A DNA stretch of 6,106 nucleotides. Origin: Pyramidobacter sp. (lineage in GTDB: Bacteria > Synergistota > Synergistia > Synergistales > Dethiosulfovibrionaceae). A model generated the notes under the pieces. It saw nothing but the letters and a program-made list of their open reading frames with translations, searched no databases and was not told the origin of the DNA. The stretch covers positions 1 to 6,106 of the forward strand of contig JAGAYQ010000126.1 of assembly GCA_017940445.1 (NCBI GenBank). Direction: 5' to 3'. This document shows, piece after piece, positions 1 to 5,980 of this stretch. The number at the start of each line of letters is the position of its first letter. The stretch's first letter is position 1. The position numbers were made by a program, and so were the translations under genes.

Positions 1-120
1 TCACAGTTATCCACCGATTTTTGTGCACAACTTGACTTTTTTTAATGTTTGAGGGTCGAAACAGCCCCCTTGAAAGGGAAAAATCTCGAAAATTGTGGAT
101 AACATTGTGGAACTGTGAAA
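1..120. other. A+T-rich segment with DnaA-box-like 9-mers (possible oriC edge)
   Basis: This segment is about 38% G+C, clearly below the genes that follow. It contains TTATCCACC at 7-15 (one mismatch to the DnaA box TTATCCACA), TTGTGCACA at 21-29 (one mismatch to TTATNCACA, inside the palindrome TTGTGCACAA), and a perfect box on the minus strand (TGTGGATAA, 94-102). A weak fourth copy, TGTGGAACT, lies at 106-114. The outer parts are also imperfectly inverted: TCACAGTTATCCAC at 1-14 against GTGGAACTGTGA at 107-118. Such clusters are typical of oriC next to dnaA, but also occur at DnaA-regulated promoters. No gene is seen here, and whatever lies to the left is outside the window. Confidence 0.5.
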
Positions 121-203
121 AGTTTTTGACGCGCAGCGGGCAGAATCGAATGAACACGCGTCTCCTGGCCTTTGTGATTTGCCGAACGCGTCTGTGATTT
201 TTA

Positions 204-232
204 TTGACAGTCTGCACCGAGGTTGTTAGAAT
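204..232 (+). promoter_or_regulatory. Strong sigma70-type promoter for the pdxA-tctBAC unit
   Basis: The -35 box is a perfect TTGACA (204-209). After a 17-base spacer comes TAGAAT (227-232), five of six matches to TATAAT, and a TG one base upstream of it (224-225) makes an extended -10. Transcription would start near 239, giving a leader of about 78 bases before the ATG at 317. This is the only clear promoter ahead of the four-gene unit. Confidence 0.75.
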
Positions 233-241
233 TGTATCTAA
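226..241. promoter_or_regulatory. Candidate operator overlapping the -10 box
   Basis: A perfect inverted repeat TTAGA-N6-TCTAA covers the -10 box and the expected transcription start, the usual place for a repressor site. A second short inverted repeat, ATTATT (243-248) and AATAAT (259-264), follows in the early leader. Short A/T-rich palindromes arise by chance, so the regulator and even the function are unproven. Confidence 0.3.
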
Positions 242-316
242 AATTATTACGTATGAAAAATAATAGACAAAATAGGCTTTATGAGTGCGAAGAGATGGAA
301 TCGAAAGGAGTCTGGC

Positions 317-1324
317 ATGAAAAAACCTGTTATTCTGATCCCCATGGGGGATCCGGCCGGCGTCGGCCCGGAGATCATCATCAAAGCTTTGGCTGATCCG
401 GGGACGGCGAACAGCGCCGTCTGCGTCGTGATCGGCGATAAAGGCGTTCTTGAAGGCGCCATGCAGTACCCGAACATGCCGAAAGTTCCTCTGAACCTGA
501 TCCAGGATCCCAATGACGCTTCTCCGGAGCCCGGTGTGCTGAACCTGATCGACCTGCACAACATTGACCCGGCGTGGTTCCGCGTCGGACAGGTCGACGG
601 ACGGTGCGGAAAGGCCGCTTATGCGTATATCGAGACGGCGATCCGTTTTGCAAACGAGCGCCACGGCGATGCTGTGGCCACGCCGCCGATCAACAAGGTG
701 GCGCTGAGCCAGGGCGGCGTGCCGTTCATCGGTCATACGGAGATCTTCGGCAAGCTGACGGGTACGCCCGATCCGCTGACGATGTTCGAAGTGAAGGGAC
801 TGCGCGTTTTCTTCCTCACCCGGCATGTGGCGCTGCGTACGGCCTGCGATCAGGTGACGACTGACAGGATCATCGATTACGGCCGCCGCTGCTCTGCGGC
901 GCTTGCTCAGATCGGCGTCACCGAAGGCACCATGGCTGTGGCCGGGCTCAACCCGCACAGCGGCGAGCACGGGCTTTTCGGCAACGAGGAGGATACGCAG
1001 ATCGTTCCCGCCGTTGAAGCGCTTAAAAAGGAAGGCTATCAGATCGAAGGCCCGATCAGCGCGGACTCGGTGTTCCATCTGGCGCTGGTCGGACGCTACA
1101 ACAGCGTGCTGAGCCTGTACCACGATCAGGGGCACATCGCCACCAAGACCTACGACTTTGAGCGCACGATCTCGCTCACGCTCGGCATGCCGATCCTGCG
1201 CACCTCGGTGGATCACGGCACGGCGATGGACATTGCCGGCACGGGCACTGTCAGCGCGATCAGCATGATCGAAGCCGTCCGTCTTGCGGTGAAGTACGCG
1301 CCGTACTTCACGCAGAGCCGATAA
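317..1324 (+). CDS. pdxA: PdxA-family NAD-dependent dehydrogenase (PdxA2-like, probably catabolic)
   Basis: This 335-residue cytoplasmic enzyme belongs to the 4-hydroxythreonine-4-phosphate dehydrogenase family, which oxidises a phosphorylated or diol substrate with NAD and often decarboxylates it. It has the family start [15 protein letters not shown] (139-142), [31 protein letters not shown] and [14 protein letters not shown]. His170, His214 and His269 match the three metal-binding histidines of E. coli PdxA (166, 211, 266). Length is normal and nothing is missing. The start at 317 is chosen because AAAGGAG (304-310) lies 6 bases upstream; an in-frame ATG at 281 has no such site. It is the first gene of an operon with a TTT transporter, and [10 protein letters not shown] resembles the PdxA2 branch. 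This favours a catabolic role (4-phospho-threonate/erythronate or a TphB-like diol) over vitamin B6 synthesis. The family is certain; the substrate is inferred. Confidence 0.9.
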   Translation: MKKPVILIPMGDPAGVGPEIIIKALADPGTANSAVCVVIGDKGVLEGAMQYPNMPKVPLNLIQDPNDASPEPGVLNLIDLHNIDPAWFRVGQVDGRCGKAAYAYIETAIRFANERHGDAVATPPINKVALSQGGVPFIGHTEIFGKLTGTPDPLTMFEVKGLRVFFLTRHVALRTACDQVTTDRIIDYGRRCSAALAQIGVTEGTMAVAGLNPHSGEHGLFGNEEDTQIVPAVEALKKEGYQIEGPISADSVFHLALVGRYNSVLSLYHDQGHIATKTYDFERTISLTLGMPILRTSVDHGTAMDIAGTGTVSAISMIEAVRLAVKYAPYFTQSR

Positions 1325-1339
1325 AGGAAGCTGTCGGGA

Positions 1340-1852
1340 ATGAAGAGATACCGTTTTTCCTGGAACAGGCCGTTCATCACGGGGCTGCTGTTCGGCGCGC
1401 TGTCGCTGTTTTACTTCTCCGGCTCGTTCGGGCTGCGGCAGGTGAAGCGCTATCAGGGCATCGGCGCCGAGTTCATGCCGCGCATCTACGCCGCGGTGCT
1501 GTTCATCTGCGCGGCCATCCAGCTTGTCGAAGGCATCAGGCGCCAGTTCGTCGAGACTGAGCCGAGTGCTGTGCAGGAGCCGAGCAAAGCTGTCGACAAA
1601 CAGGGACGCCGCAATGTCGCGTTTGCGTTTTTGTTGATCTTCGTCTACATTGCCGCGCTGAAGCCGGTGGGATTCATGCTGGCGTCGGCCGTGTTCATTT
1701 TCGCGCTGTGCGTGCTGCTCACGCCGGATTACGCGAAGAGGAACTATCTCGGCTATGCCGTTTTTTCTGTTCTTCTTGCTACGGGCACGTACTTTCTGTT
1801 CAAGAACGTGCTGTACATCGCGCTGACTGCCGGCACCGTGTTCGGCGGCTAG
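1340..1852 (+). CDS. tctB: TTT transporter small permease, TctB family
   Basis: This 170-residue inner-membrane protein is the small subunit of a tripartite tricarboxylate transporter. Hydrophobic segments lie at about 12-30, 47-66, 92-107, 110-127 and 136-157, the 4-5 helices usual for TctB, with a charged, Pro/Glu-rich loop at about 67-91. The second half carries a KPVGFMLAS-type stretch and a glycine-containing last helix, as in the family. TctB diverges fast, so recognition rests as much on size, topology and position directly before tctA as on sequence. It starts 15 bases after the pdxA stop; AAAGGAAG at 1323-1330 overlaps that stop and is the likely ribosome binding site, suggesting translational coupling. 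Together with TctA it would form the cation-coupled membrane channel. The order pdxA-tctB-tctA-tctC, with the binding protein last, differs from the classical tctCBA order. Confidence 0.85.
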   Translation: MKRYRFSWNRPFITGLLFGALSLFYFSGSFGLRQVKRYQGIGAEFMPRIYAAVLFICAAIQLVEGIRRQFVETEPSAVQEPSKAVDKQGRRNVAFAFLLIFVYIAALKPVGFMLASAVFIFALCVLLTPDYAKRNYLGYAVFSVLLATGTYFLFKNVLYIALTAGTVFGG

Positions 1853-1870
1853 AGAGGGGGAGGCATCTGA

Positions 1871-3376
1871 ATGCTTCAGTCATTTGTAGTGGGCGCGGGA
1901 GCTCTCTTCTCTGTCGTCAACATCATCACGATGGTCATCGGCATCATCATCGGCATCATCTTCGGCGCGATCCCCGGCCTTTCGGCGACGACGGCGATCG
2001 TCCTCTGCCTGCCCATGACGTATACGATGACGCCTGTCCAGGGCATGGCGCTGCTGATCGCGCTGTTCGTGGGCGGCATCTCCGGCGGTCTGATCTCGGC
2101 CATCATGCTGCGGATCCCGGGAACGGCGTCGTCGGTGGCCACATGCTGGGACGGCTATCCGATGACCGCCAAGGGCGAGGGCCTGAAGGCGCTCGGCGTG
2201 GGCATCGTGTTCTCGTTCCTGGGCACGATCTTCTCGACGATCATCCTCACGTTCCTTTCGCCGTCGCTGGCGCGTCTTGCGGTGCAGTTCGGCGCCTATG
2301 AATATTTTGCGGTCGCTCTGTTCTCGCTGACGATGATCGCCGGCCTGGCGGGAAAATCGCTGTCTAAAGGCCTGATCTCGGCGGTCATGGGCTGCATTTT
2401 TACGACGGTCGGGCTTGATCCGGTGAGCAACATCCGCCGCTACACGTTCGGCTTCCGTGAGCTGAACGTGGGCTTCAACATCCTGCCCGTGCTGATCGGC
2501 CTCTTCGCCGTGGCGGAGATCGTCGCGAAGATCGAAAACGCGAAAACTTCGCAGAAGGCCGAACGGGTCGAAGTGAAATTCGTCAGGGTCAAAGGCTTCG
2601 GCTTCTCTCTGGAAGAGTTCTGGAGCCAGAAATGGAACGCGCTGCGCAGCGCCGTCATCGGCACGATCATCGGCATCCTGCCCGGCATTGGCGCGAGCAC
2701 GTCGAACGTGCTTTCCTATTCGGTGGCCAAGAAGCAGTCGAAGCATCCGGAGCTGTTCGGCACGGGGATCATCGACGGCCTTGTGGCCAGCGAGACGGCG
2801 AACAACGCTTCCATCGGCGGCGCCATGATCCCCCTCCTCGCGCTGGGCATCCCCGGCGACACGGTGACGGCGCTGCTGCTCGGCGGCCTGACGCTGCACG
2901 GCATTTCTGCCGGACCGCTGCTGTTTGTCGAGCACGTCGACCTCGTCTACTCCGTGTTCTTCGCCATGGCGCTCTGCGCTGTGCTGATGCTGGTCATCGA
3001 GTTCTACGGCCTCCGCGGCTTTGTGAAGCTTCTGGGGATCCCCAACTGGTACATGCTTCCCGCGATCTTCCTATTCTGCATCATCGGGGCATACGGACTT
3101 CACAACAACGTTTTCGACGTCTGGACCGTGCTCCTTTTCGGGGCGATGGGCTATGTCTTCACGCTTCTGGACATCCCGCCGTCGCCGTTCATCCTCGGCT
3201 TCATCCTCGGACCGCTGGCAGAGATCAATCTGCGCCGCGGGCTGATGCTTTCCAAAGGCAGCCTCCTGCCGTTCTTCCAGTCGCCGATCGCTGATGTGTT
3301 CTTTGCGCTGACGGCTGTTTCGCTGTTTTTCACGTTCCGTTCGCAGCGCCGCAGGATGCGCTCCGGGCGCTCGTAA
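1871..3376 (+). CDS. tctA: TTT transporter large permease, TctA family
   Basis: This 501-residue protein is the large, multi-helix membrane subunit that moves the substrate across the inner membrane with an ion gradient. It shows the two-fold internal repeat of the family: GAIPGLS at 32-38 in the first half and GILPGIG at 268-274 in the second. Other TctA hallmarks are GGISGG, IPGTASS, DGYPM (94-98) and, in the second half, ASETANNASIGGAMIPLLALGIPG. About a dozen hydrophobic segments run along the chain; a hydrophilic loop at about 220-250 joins the halves. Length is typical (about 500). The ATG is set by GGAGG at 1859-1863, 7 bases upstream, and lies 18 bases after the tctB stop. The C-terminus ends in a basic run (RSQRRRMRSGRS). 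The transported acid cannot be read from the sequence; tricarboxylates, dicarboxylates, sugar acids and aromatic acids are all known in the family. Confidence 0.95.
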   Translation: MLQSFVVGAGALFSVVNIITMVIGIIIGIIFGAIPGLSATTAIVLCLPMTYTMTPVQGMALLIALFVGGISGGLISAIMLRIPGTASSVATCWDGYPMTAKGEGLKALGVGIVFSFLGTIFSTIILTFLSPSLARLAVQFGAYEYFAVALFSLTMIAGLAGKSLSKGLISAVMGCIFTTVGLDPVSNIRRYTFGFRELNVGFNILPVLIGLFAVAEIVAKIENAKTSQKAERVEVKFVRVKGFGFSLEEFWSQKWNALRSAVIGTIIGILPGIGASTSNVLSYSVAKKQSKHPELFGTGIIDGLVASETANNASIGGAMIPLLALGIPGDTVTALLLGGLTLHGISAGPLLFVEHVDLVYSVFFAMALCAVLMLVIEFYGLRGFVKLLGIPNWYMLPAIFLFCIIGAYGLHNNVFDVWTVLLFGAMGYVFTLLDIPPSPFILGFILGPLAEINLRRGLMLSKGSLLPFFQSPIADVFFALTAVSLFFTFRSQRRRMRSGRS

Positions 3377-3447
3377 TCACTTTTTCAAGGGTTTTCCGCG
3401 TTTTGCCGCGTATCTAACTTTATCTTTTCCGAAGGAGACGACTTGAA
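3377..3447 (+). other. 71-base gap between tctA and tctC with the tctC ribosome binding site
   Basis: This is the only long gap inside the transporter unit. It contains AAGGAG at 3432-3437, 10 bases before the ATG of tctC. No convincing terminator is present and no clear -35/-10 pair was found. Short CGCG/CCGCG repeats at about 3397-3411 could fold only weakly. Binding proteins are usually needed in excess over their permeases, so an RNA-processing or stability element here is possible but not shown. Confidence 0.35.
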
Positions 3448-4398
3448 ATGAACAAAAGCTTTAAGATTCTCTCTGCAGCTCTTCTGGCTTCCGTTGCTTT
3501 CGCCGGTGCGGCCTTCGCCGCGTGGCCGGAGAAGACGATCGAGTTCGTCGTGCCCTACAAGGCGGGCGGCGACACGGATTTCCACACGCGCACGCTGGCC
3601 AAGTACCTTGAACCGATCCTTGGGCAGAAGATCATCGTCACGAACATGGAAGGCGCTTCCGGCAGCGCCGGCATGATCAGCGTCATGGAGTCCAAGCCGG
3701 ACGGATACCGGGCGCTGTTCTTCCACGAGTCGATGCTGACGAACAAGGTCGCCGGCCTCACCGACTTCGCCCACGAGGCGCTCGATCTCTGCGCCGCCTC
3801 GATCGTTGACGATTCGTATGTGCTTGCCGTTGACGCCGCCACGCCGTACAAGACGCTGGCCGAGTTCGTCGCGGCCGCGAAGGAAAAGCCCGGCGAGATC
3901 AACTGGGCCGCGTCGGTCAGCGGGTATTCCTACTATCTGGGCCGCAAGTTCGAGAAGGTCACCGGCACCAAGCTGAACGTCTGCGACGCCGGCGGCACCG
4001 GCGCGCGCAATGCCGCTCTTCTTTCGCACAAGATGCAGGCGACGAGCCATGTGTACGGCGGCCTGAAATCCTACATCGAAGCCGGCAATTTCCGTGTCCT
4101 TGCCGCGCTGGGCGAGAAGCGCAATCATCTGTTCCCCGATGTGCCGACGGCCAAGGAGCAGGGCGTTGAGCTGACCGGCGGCCGTGCGTACTTCCTGAGC
4201 TTCCCCAAGGGCACCGATCCTGAGATCATCGCCAAGATGTCGGCTGCCATGAAGCAGGTCTGCGAGAACAAGGACTTCGTCGCCGAGACCGAAAAGGGCT
4301 ACATGGTCACGCCGCACTATCTCGACACGAAGGAGCTGAAAGCCCGCCTCGACGCCAACCTGGCCGAGCTTGAGGCCGATCCTTCGCTGCTTCAGTAA
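3448..4398 (+). CDS. tctC: TTT periplasmic substrate-binding protein, TctC/Bug family
   Basis: This 316-residue protein is the extracytoplasmic solute receptor of the transporter. A Sec signal peptide (lysines at 3 and 6, hydrophobic core 7-20, AFA before Ala25) leads into AWPEKTIEFVVPYKAGGDTD, the classical Bug beginning in which the PYKAGGDTD loop (36-44) contacts the ligand carboxylate. No lipobox cysteine is present, so a soluble periplasmic form is expected, in line with a diderm cell. Later Bug features include the GASGSAG turn, SKPDGY, NWAASVSG, DAGGTGARN and LFPDVPTAKEQG. Length is normal. It is the last gene of the unit and is followed by a strong terminator. The mature protein contains three cysteines, in LCAAS, NVCDAGG and QVCENK, which is rather many for a Bug protein. 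The ligand is probably an organic acid handled by the PdxA-like enzyme, by inference from the operon only. Confidence 0.93.
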   Translation: MNKSFKILSAALLASVAFAGAAFAAWPEKTIEFVVPYKAGGDTDFHTRTLAKYLEPILGQKIIVTNMEGASGSAGMISVMESKPDGYRALFFHESMLTNKVAGLTDFAHEALDLCAASIVDDSYVLAVDAATPYKTLAEFVAAAKEKPGEINWAASVSGYSYYLGRKFEKVTGTKLNVCDAGGTGARNAALLSHKMQATSHVYGGLKSYIEAGNFRVLAALGEKRNHLFPDVPTAKEQGVELTGGRAYFLSFPKGTDPEIIAKMSAAMKQVCENKDFVAETEKGYMVTPHYLDTKELKARLDANLAELEADPSLLQ

Positions 4399-4438
4399 TT
4401 TACGGCTGTTCCATATCGCATAACAAGGCAGAACGCGT

Positions 4439-4479
4439 CTTCCGCCGCACTCAGCATCGGTGCGGCGGAAGTTTTTTTT
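4439..4479 (+). terminator. Intrinsic terminator of the pdxA-tctBAC unit
   Basis: A perfect 12-bp stem, CTTCCGCCGCAC (4439-4450) with GTGCGGCGGAAG (4460-4471), encloses a 9-base loop and is followed directly by eight T (4472-4479). It begins 40 bases after the tctC stop. This is a textbook rho-independent terminator for the + strand. Confidence 0.95.
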
Positions 4480-4611
4480 AGGAAACGCTGAGAAAATACG
4501 TCATCTCCTGCGAAACGCTGCCCGAGGGGCTTCTCCGACGTACAGAAGTACGCCTCCGAATCCCCTTCCGGGCAGGTTTCTTCGGATCTGACGCATTTTC
4601 TCAGGTTTCCT
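4480..4611. repeat. 132-bp imperfect palindrome, ERIC/MITE-like
   Basis: The whole stretch folds on itself. AGGAAAC (4480-4486) pairs with GTTTCCT (4605-4611); CTGAGAAAAT (4488-4497) with ATTTTCTCAG (4595-4604); CGTCA (4499-4503) with TGACG (4589-4593). GAAAC (4512-4516) pairs with GTTTC (4576-4580), CTGCCCG (4518-4524) with CGGGCAG (4569-4575), GGGG (4526-4529) with CCCC (4562-4565), and CGTAC (4539-4543) with GTACG (4548-4552) around the loop AGAA. It begins on the base after the terminator T-run. Size and form recall ERIC-type intergenic repeats, but the sequence is not ERIC as I know it. No transposase and no clear target duplication is seen. Confidence 0.7.
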
Positions 4612-4676
4612 GTGCGCTGGTTAAAATACCGCATCATGGGATTTATACTGTTCTTGAATGGAAATGCAAATACATG

Positions 4677-4782
4677 GCAGGGGCGGGCCCATGTGCCCGC
4701 CCGTCTTTCCCGTCTGTTCGCAGCGCAAAGCCGGGCGGCCGCGCGGGGCCCTAAAGGACTAGCTACGCGTCGCCGCCCCTGC
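4677..4782. repeat. 106-bp G+C-rich element with 10-bp terminal inverted repeats
   Basis: The ends are the perfect inverted pair GCAGGGGCGG (4677-4686) and CCGCCCCTGC (4773-4782). Each end can also form its own hairpin: GGGCGGGC (4681-4688) with GCCCGCCC (4695-4702), and GGGCGGC (4733-4739) with GCCGCCC (4772-4778). This resembles paired palindromes of the BIME/REP type, and G+C-rich elements with similar ends are scattered between genes of many gut anaerobes. Flanks show only an imperfect match (GCAAATACAT at 4666-4675, GCAAAAGCAT at 4781-4790), too weak to call a target duplication. No protein is encoded. Confidence 0.6.
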
Positions 4783-4818
4783 AAAAGCATAATGAGCCGT
4801 TTCATCAGTGATTAGTAT

Positions 4819-4884
4819 AAGTCCCTCGTAATGCCGGCGGAGATTCGCGGCAGCCCTCCGCAAACTGCTGATGCCGGAGGACTT
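4819..4884. other. Possible structured element (nested stem) of unknown role
   Basis: AAGTCC (4819-4824) can pair with GGACTT (4879-4884), enclosing GCGGAG (4837-4842) paired with CTCCGC (4856-4861). ATGCCGG occurs at 4831-4837 and again at 4871-4877. It lies upstream of the gpmA promoter and so is not part of that mRNA leader. No riboswitch or known small RNA was recognised. It could be another palindromic repeat or the body of an unrecognised RNA. The rest of 4783-4910 shows nothing else. Confidence 0.3.
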
Positions 4885-4910
4885 GTGAAAAAATCGTGAC
4901 GAGAACACTT

Positions 4911-4957
4911 AAAAAATTTATTTTTTACTTGACAATGTGGCCGTCTCACGATAGTGT
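4911..4957 (+). promoter_or_regulatory. gpmA promoter with UP-like A/T tract
   Basis: The -35 is a perfect TTGACA (4929-4934), followed by a 17-base spacer and TAGTGT (4952-4957), four of six matches to TATAAT. A pure A/T stretch, AAAAAATTTATTTTTT (4911-4926), lies just upstream of the -35, where UP elements bind the RNA polymerase alpha subunit. The start would be near 4964, giving a leader of about 32 bases. The strong -35 and UP tract with a weak -10 under palindromic sequence suggests regulation. Confidence 0.65.
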
Positions 4958-5000
4958 ATTACTATCAGAAACTATCTTACAGGAGGCGATCTATCGTGAG
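4945..5000. promoter_or_regulatory. Candidate operator array of ACTATC half-sites over promoter and start codon
   Basis: CTCACGATAG (4945-4954) and CTATCGTGAG (4991-5000) form a perfect 10-bp inverted repeat with centres 46 bases apart; the second copy contains the GTG start codon. Between them GATAGT (4950-4955) and ACTATC (4961-4966) form a second palindrome with a 5-base spacer across the -10. ACTATC recurs at 4971-4976, exactly 10 bases on. The left arm lies before the expected transcript start, so protein binding to DNA is more likely than an mRNA hairpin. The regulator is unknown. Confidence 0.45.
4981..4998 (+). promoter_or_regulatory. Ribosome binding site fixing a GTG start for gpmA
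   Basis: AGGAGG (4981-4986) lies 9 bases before GTG (4996-4998), a good spacing, but 18 bases before the in-frame ATG at 5005. The GTG start is therefore preferred. It adds only three residues (a start, Arg, Asn) to the signal peptide and does not alter the mature protein. Confidence 0.75.
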
Positions 5001-5892
5001 GAACATGAAAAAGGCACTGAGTGCGCTGCTTCTGGTGGCCGCGCTGGCTTCGACCGCTCTGGCGGCGCCGAAGACGGTCAGACTGGTGCTGCTTCGTCAC
5101 GGCGAGAGCGTTTGGAACCTTGAAAAGCGCTTCACCGGCTGGTCCGACATCAAGCTGACGCGCAAGGGCGTCAAGCAGGCGTTCGATGCCGGCAAGGCGA
5201 TGAAGGAAGCCGGCCTGTCGTTCGATGTCGTCCACTCGTCGGTGCTCGACCGCGCTATCGCCACGGCCTGGCTGGCGGTGAGCGCCATGGATGAGCGCTG
5301 GCTGCCGCTCGAAAAGTACTGGAGACTGAACGAGCGCTGCTACGGCGACCTTGAGGGCAAGACCCGCAAGGAAGTCGAGGACGCTGTCGGCAAGGATCAG
5401 GTAAAGATCTGGCGCCGCAGCTTTGCTACGCCGCCTCCTGCTCTTTCGTACGAAGATCCCCGCTCGCCGATCAACGATCCCAAGTATTTCGCTCTTGACG
5501 CGCGCATGATCCCCCAGGCCGAGAGCCTGAAAGACGTCATCATCCGCATCGGACCGTACTGGAGCGACGTGCTCCGTCCCGCGCTCTACAAGGGCGAGAA
5601 CGTGCTCGTCGTCGGTCACAGCACCGGCCTTCGCGCTCTGTCCAGCTGGATCGAGCCCGAGCTGACCGAGGAACAGCTGATGGCGCTGGAGATCCCCAAC
5701 GCGACGCCGGTCGTCTACGTGCTTGAATTCGACGGCCCCAACCGCAAGGTCATTTCTCGCGAAGTGATGAAGGTGAAGGATTATCCTCTGCCTCCGCCTC
5801 CTCCCGATGCGAAAAAGCCTGAGGCCAAGCCTGCCGACAAGCCCGCGGAGAAGGCCCCCGAAGCCCCCGCTCCCGCCGAAGCGAAAAAGTAA
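4996..5892 (+). CDS. gpmA: Exported 2,3-bisphosphoglycerate-dependent phosphoglycerate mutase homologue with Pro/Ala/Lys-rich tail
   Basis: This 298-residue protein belongs to the histidine-phosphatase superfamily, dPGM branch. The catalytic LLRHGES motif carries His35, followed by FTGWSDIKLTRKG, WRLNERCYGDLEGK (Glu113 is the expected general acid), WRRSFATPPP, ESLKDVIIRIGPYW and VGHSTGLRAL with the second His208. In canonical dPGM the last motif reads AHGNSLR, so HSTGLR is a deviation near the active site. Unusually, it begins with a Sec signal peptide (lysines at 5-6, core 7-20, ALA before Ala24) and no lipobox, so it should be periplasmic or secreted. From about residue 264 it ends in PLPPPPP and then an Ala/Pro/Lys/Glu-rich tail to 298. 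Without signal and tail the domain has dPGM length. It may isomerise phosphoglycerate as an exported protein, or act as a periplasmic phosphatase; glycolysis is unlikely outside the cell. It stands alone, with its own promoter and terminator. Confidence 0.88.
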   Translation: MRNMKKALSALLLVAALASTALAAPKTVRLVLLRHGESVWNLEKRFTGWSDIKLTRKGVKQAFDAGKAMKEAGLSFDVVHSSVLDRAIATAWLAVSAMDERWLPLEKYWRLNERCYGDLEGKTRKEVEDAVGKDQVKIWRRSFATPPPALSYEDPRSPINDPKYFALDARMIPQAESLKDVIIRIGPYWSDVLRPALYKGENVLVVGHSTGLRALSSWIEPELTEEQLMALEIPNATPVVYVLEFDGPNRKVISREVMKVKDYPLPPPPPDAKKPEAKPADKPAEKAPEAPAPAEAKK

Positions 5893-5908
5893 TCACCTTT
5901 CACCAAGC

Positions 5909-5943
5909 AAACAAGCCGAGCCTATCGGGGCTCGGCTTGTTTT
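5909..5943 (+). terminator. Intrinsic terminator of gpmA
   Basis: A 14-bp stem, AAACAAGCCGAGCC (5909-5922) with GGCTCGGCTTGTTT (5929-5942), encloses a 6-base loop and ends in a T-run. It lies 16 bases after the stop codon. The A-rich left side may also let it work against transcription arriving from the convergent gene. Confidence 0.85.
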
Positions 5944-5980
5944 GTGCCAGGCGCAGAGCAGTCCCTGGTGAACCGCCAAA

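Noticed and set aside
317..1324. Assigning PdxA to vitamin B6 synthesis
   Set aside because: Operon context with a TTT transporter and the PdxA2-like [10 protein letters not shown] motif favour a catabolic role, though biosynthesis is not excluded.
1880..2935. Long open frame on the minus strand opposite tctA (351 codons)
   Set aside because: The translation is a low-complexity run of Arg, Asp, His and Gln, typical of the antisense of a G+C-rich membrane-protein gene; tctA on the other strand is unmistakable.
3385..4317. Long open frame on the minus strand opposite tctC (310 codons)
   Set aside because: It has no recognisable domain and covers a clear Bug-family gene; it is explained by codon bias.
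4621..4649. Possible promoter TTAAAA / TATACT
   Set aside because: The -35 is poor and no gene follows; it is probably chance in an A+T-rich stretch.
4392..4805. Minus-strand frame of 137 codons across the intergenic region
   Set aside because: It runs through the terminator and both palindromic elements, lacks a family signature and has no supporting ribosome binding site.
4612..4815. Plus-strand frame of 67 codons
   Set aside because: Most of it is the G+C-rich repeat read as protein, and there is no good ribosome binding site.
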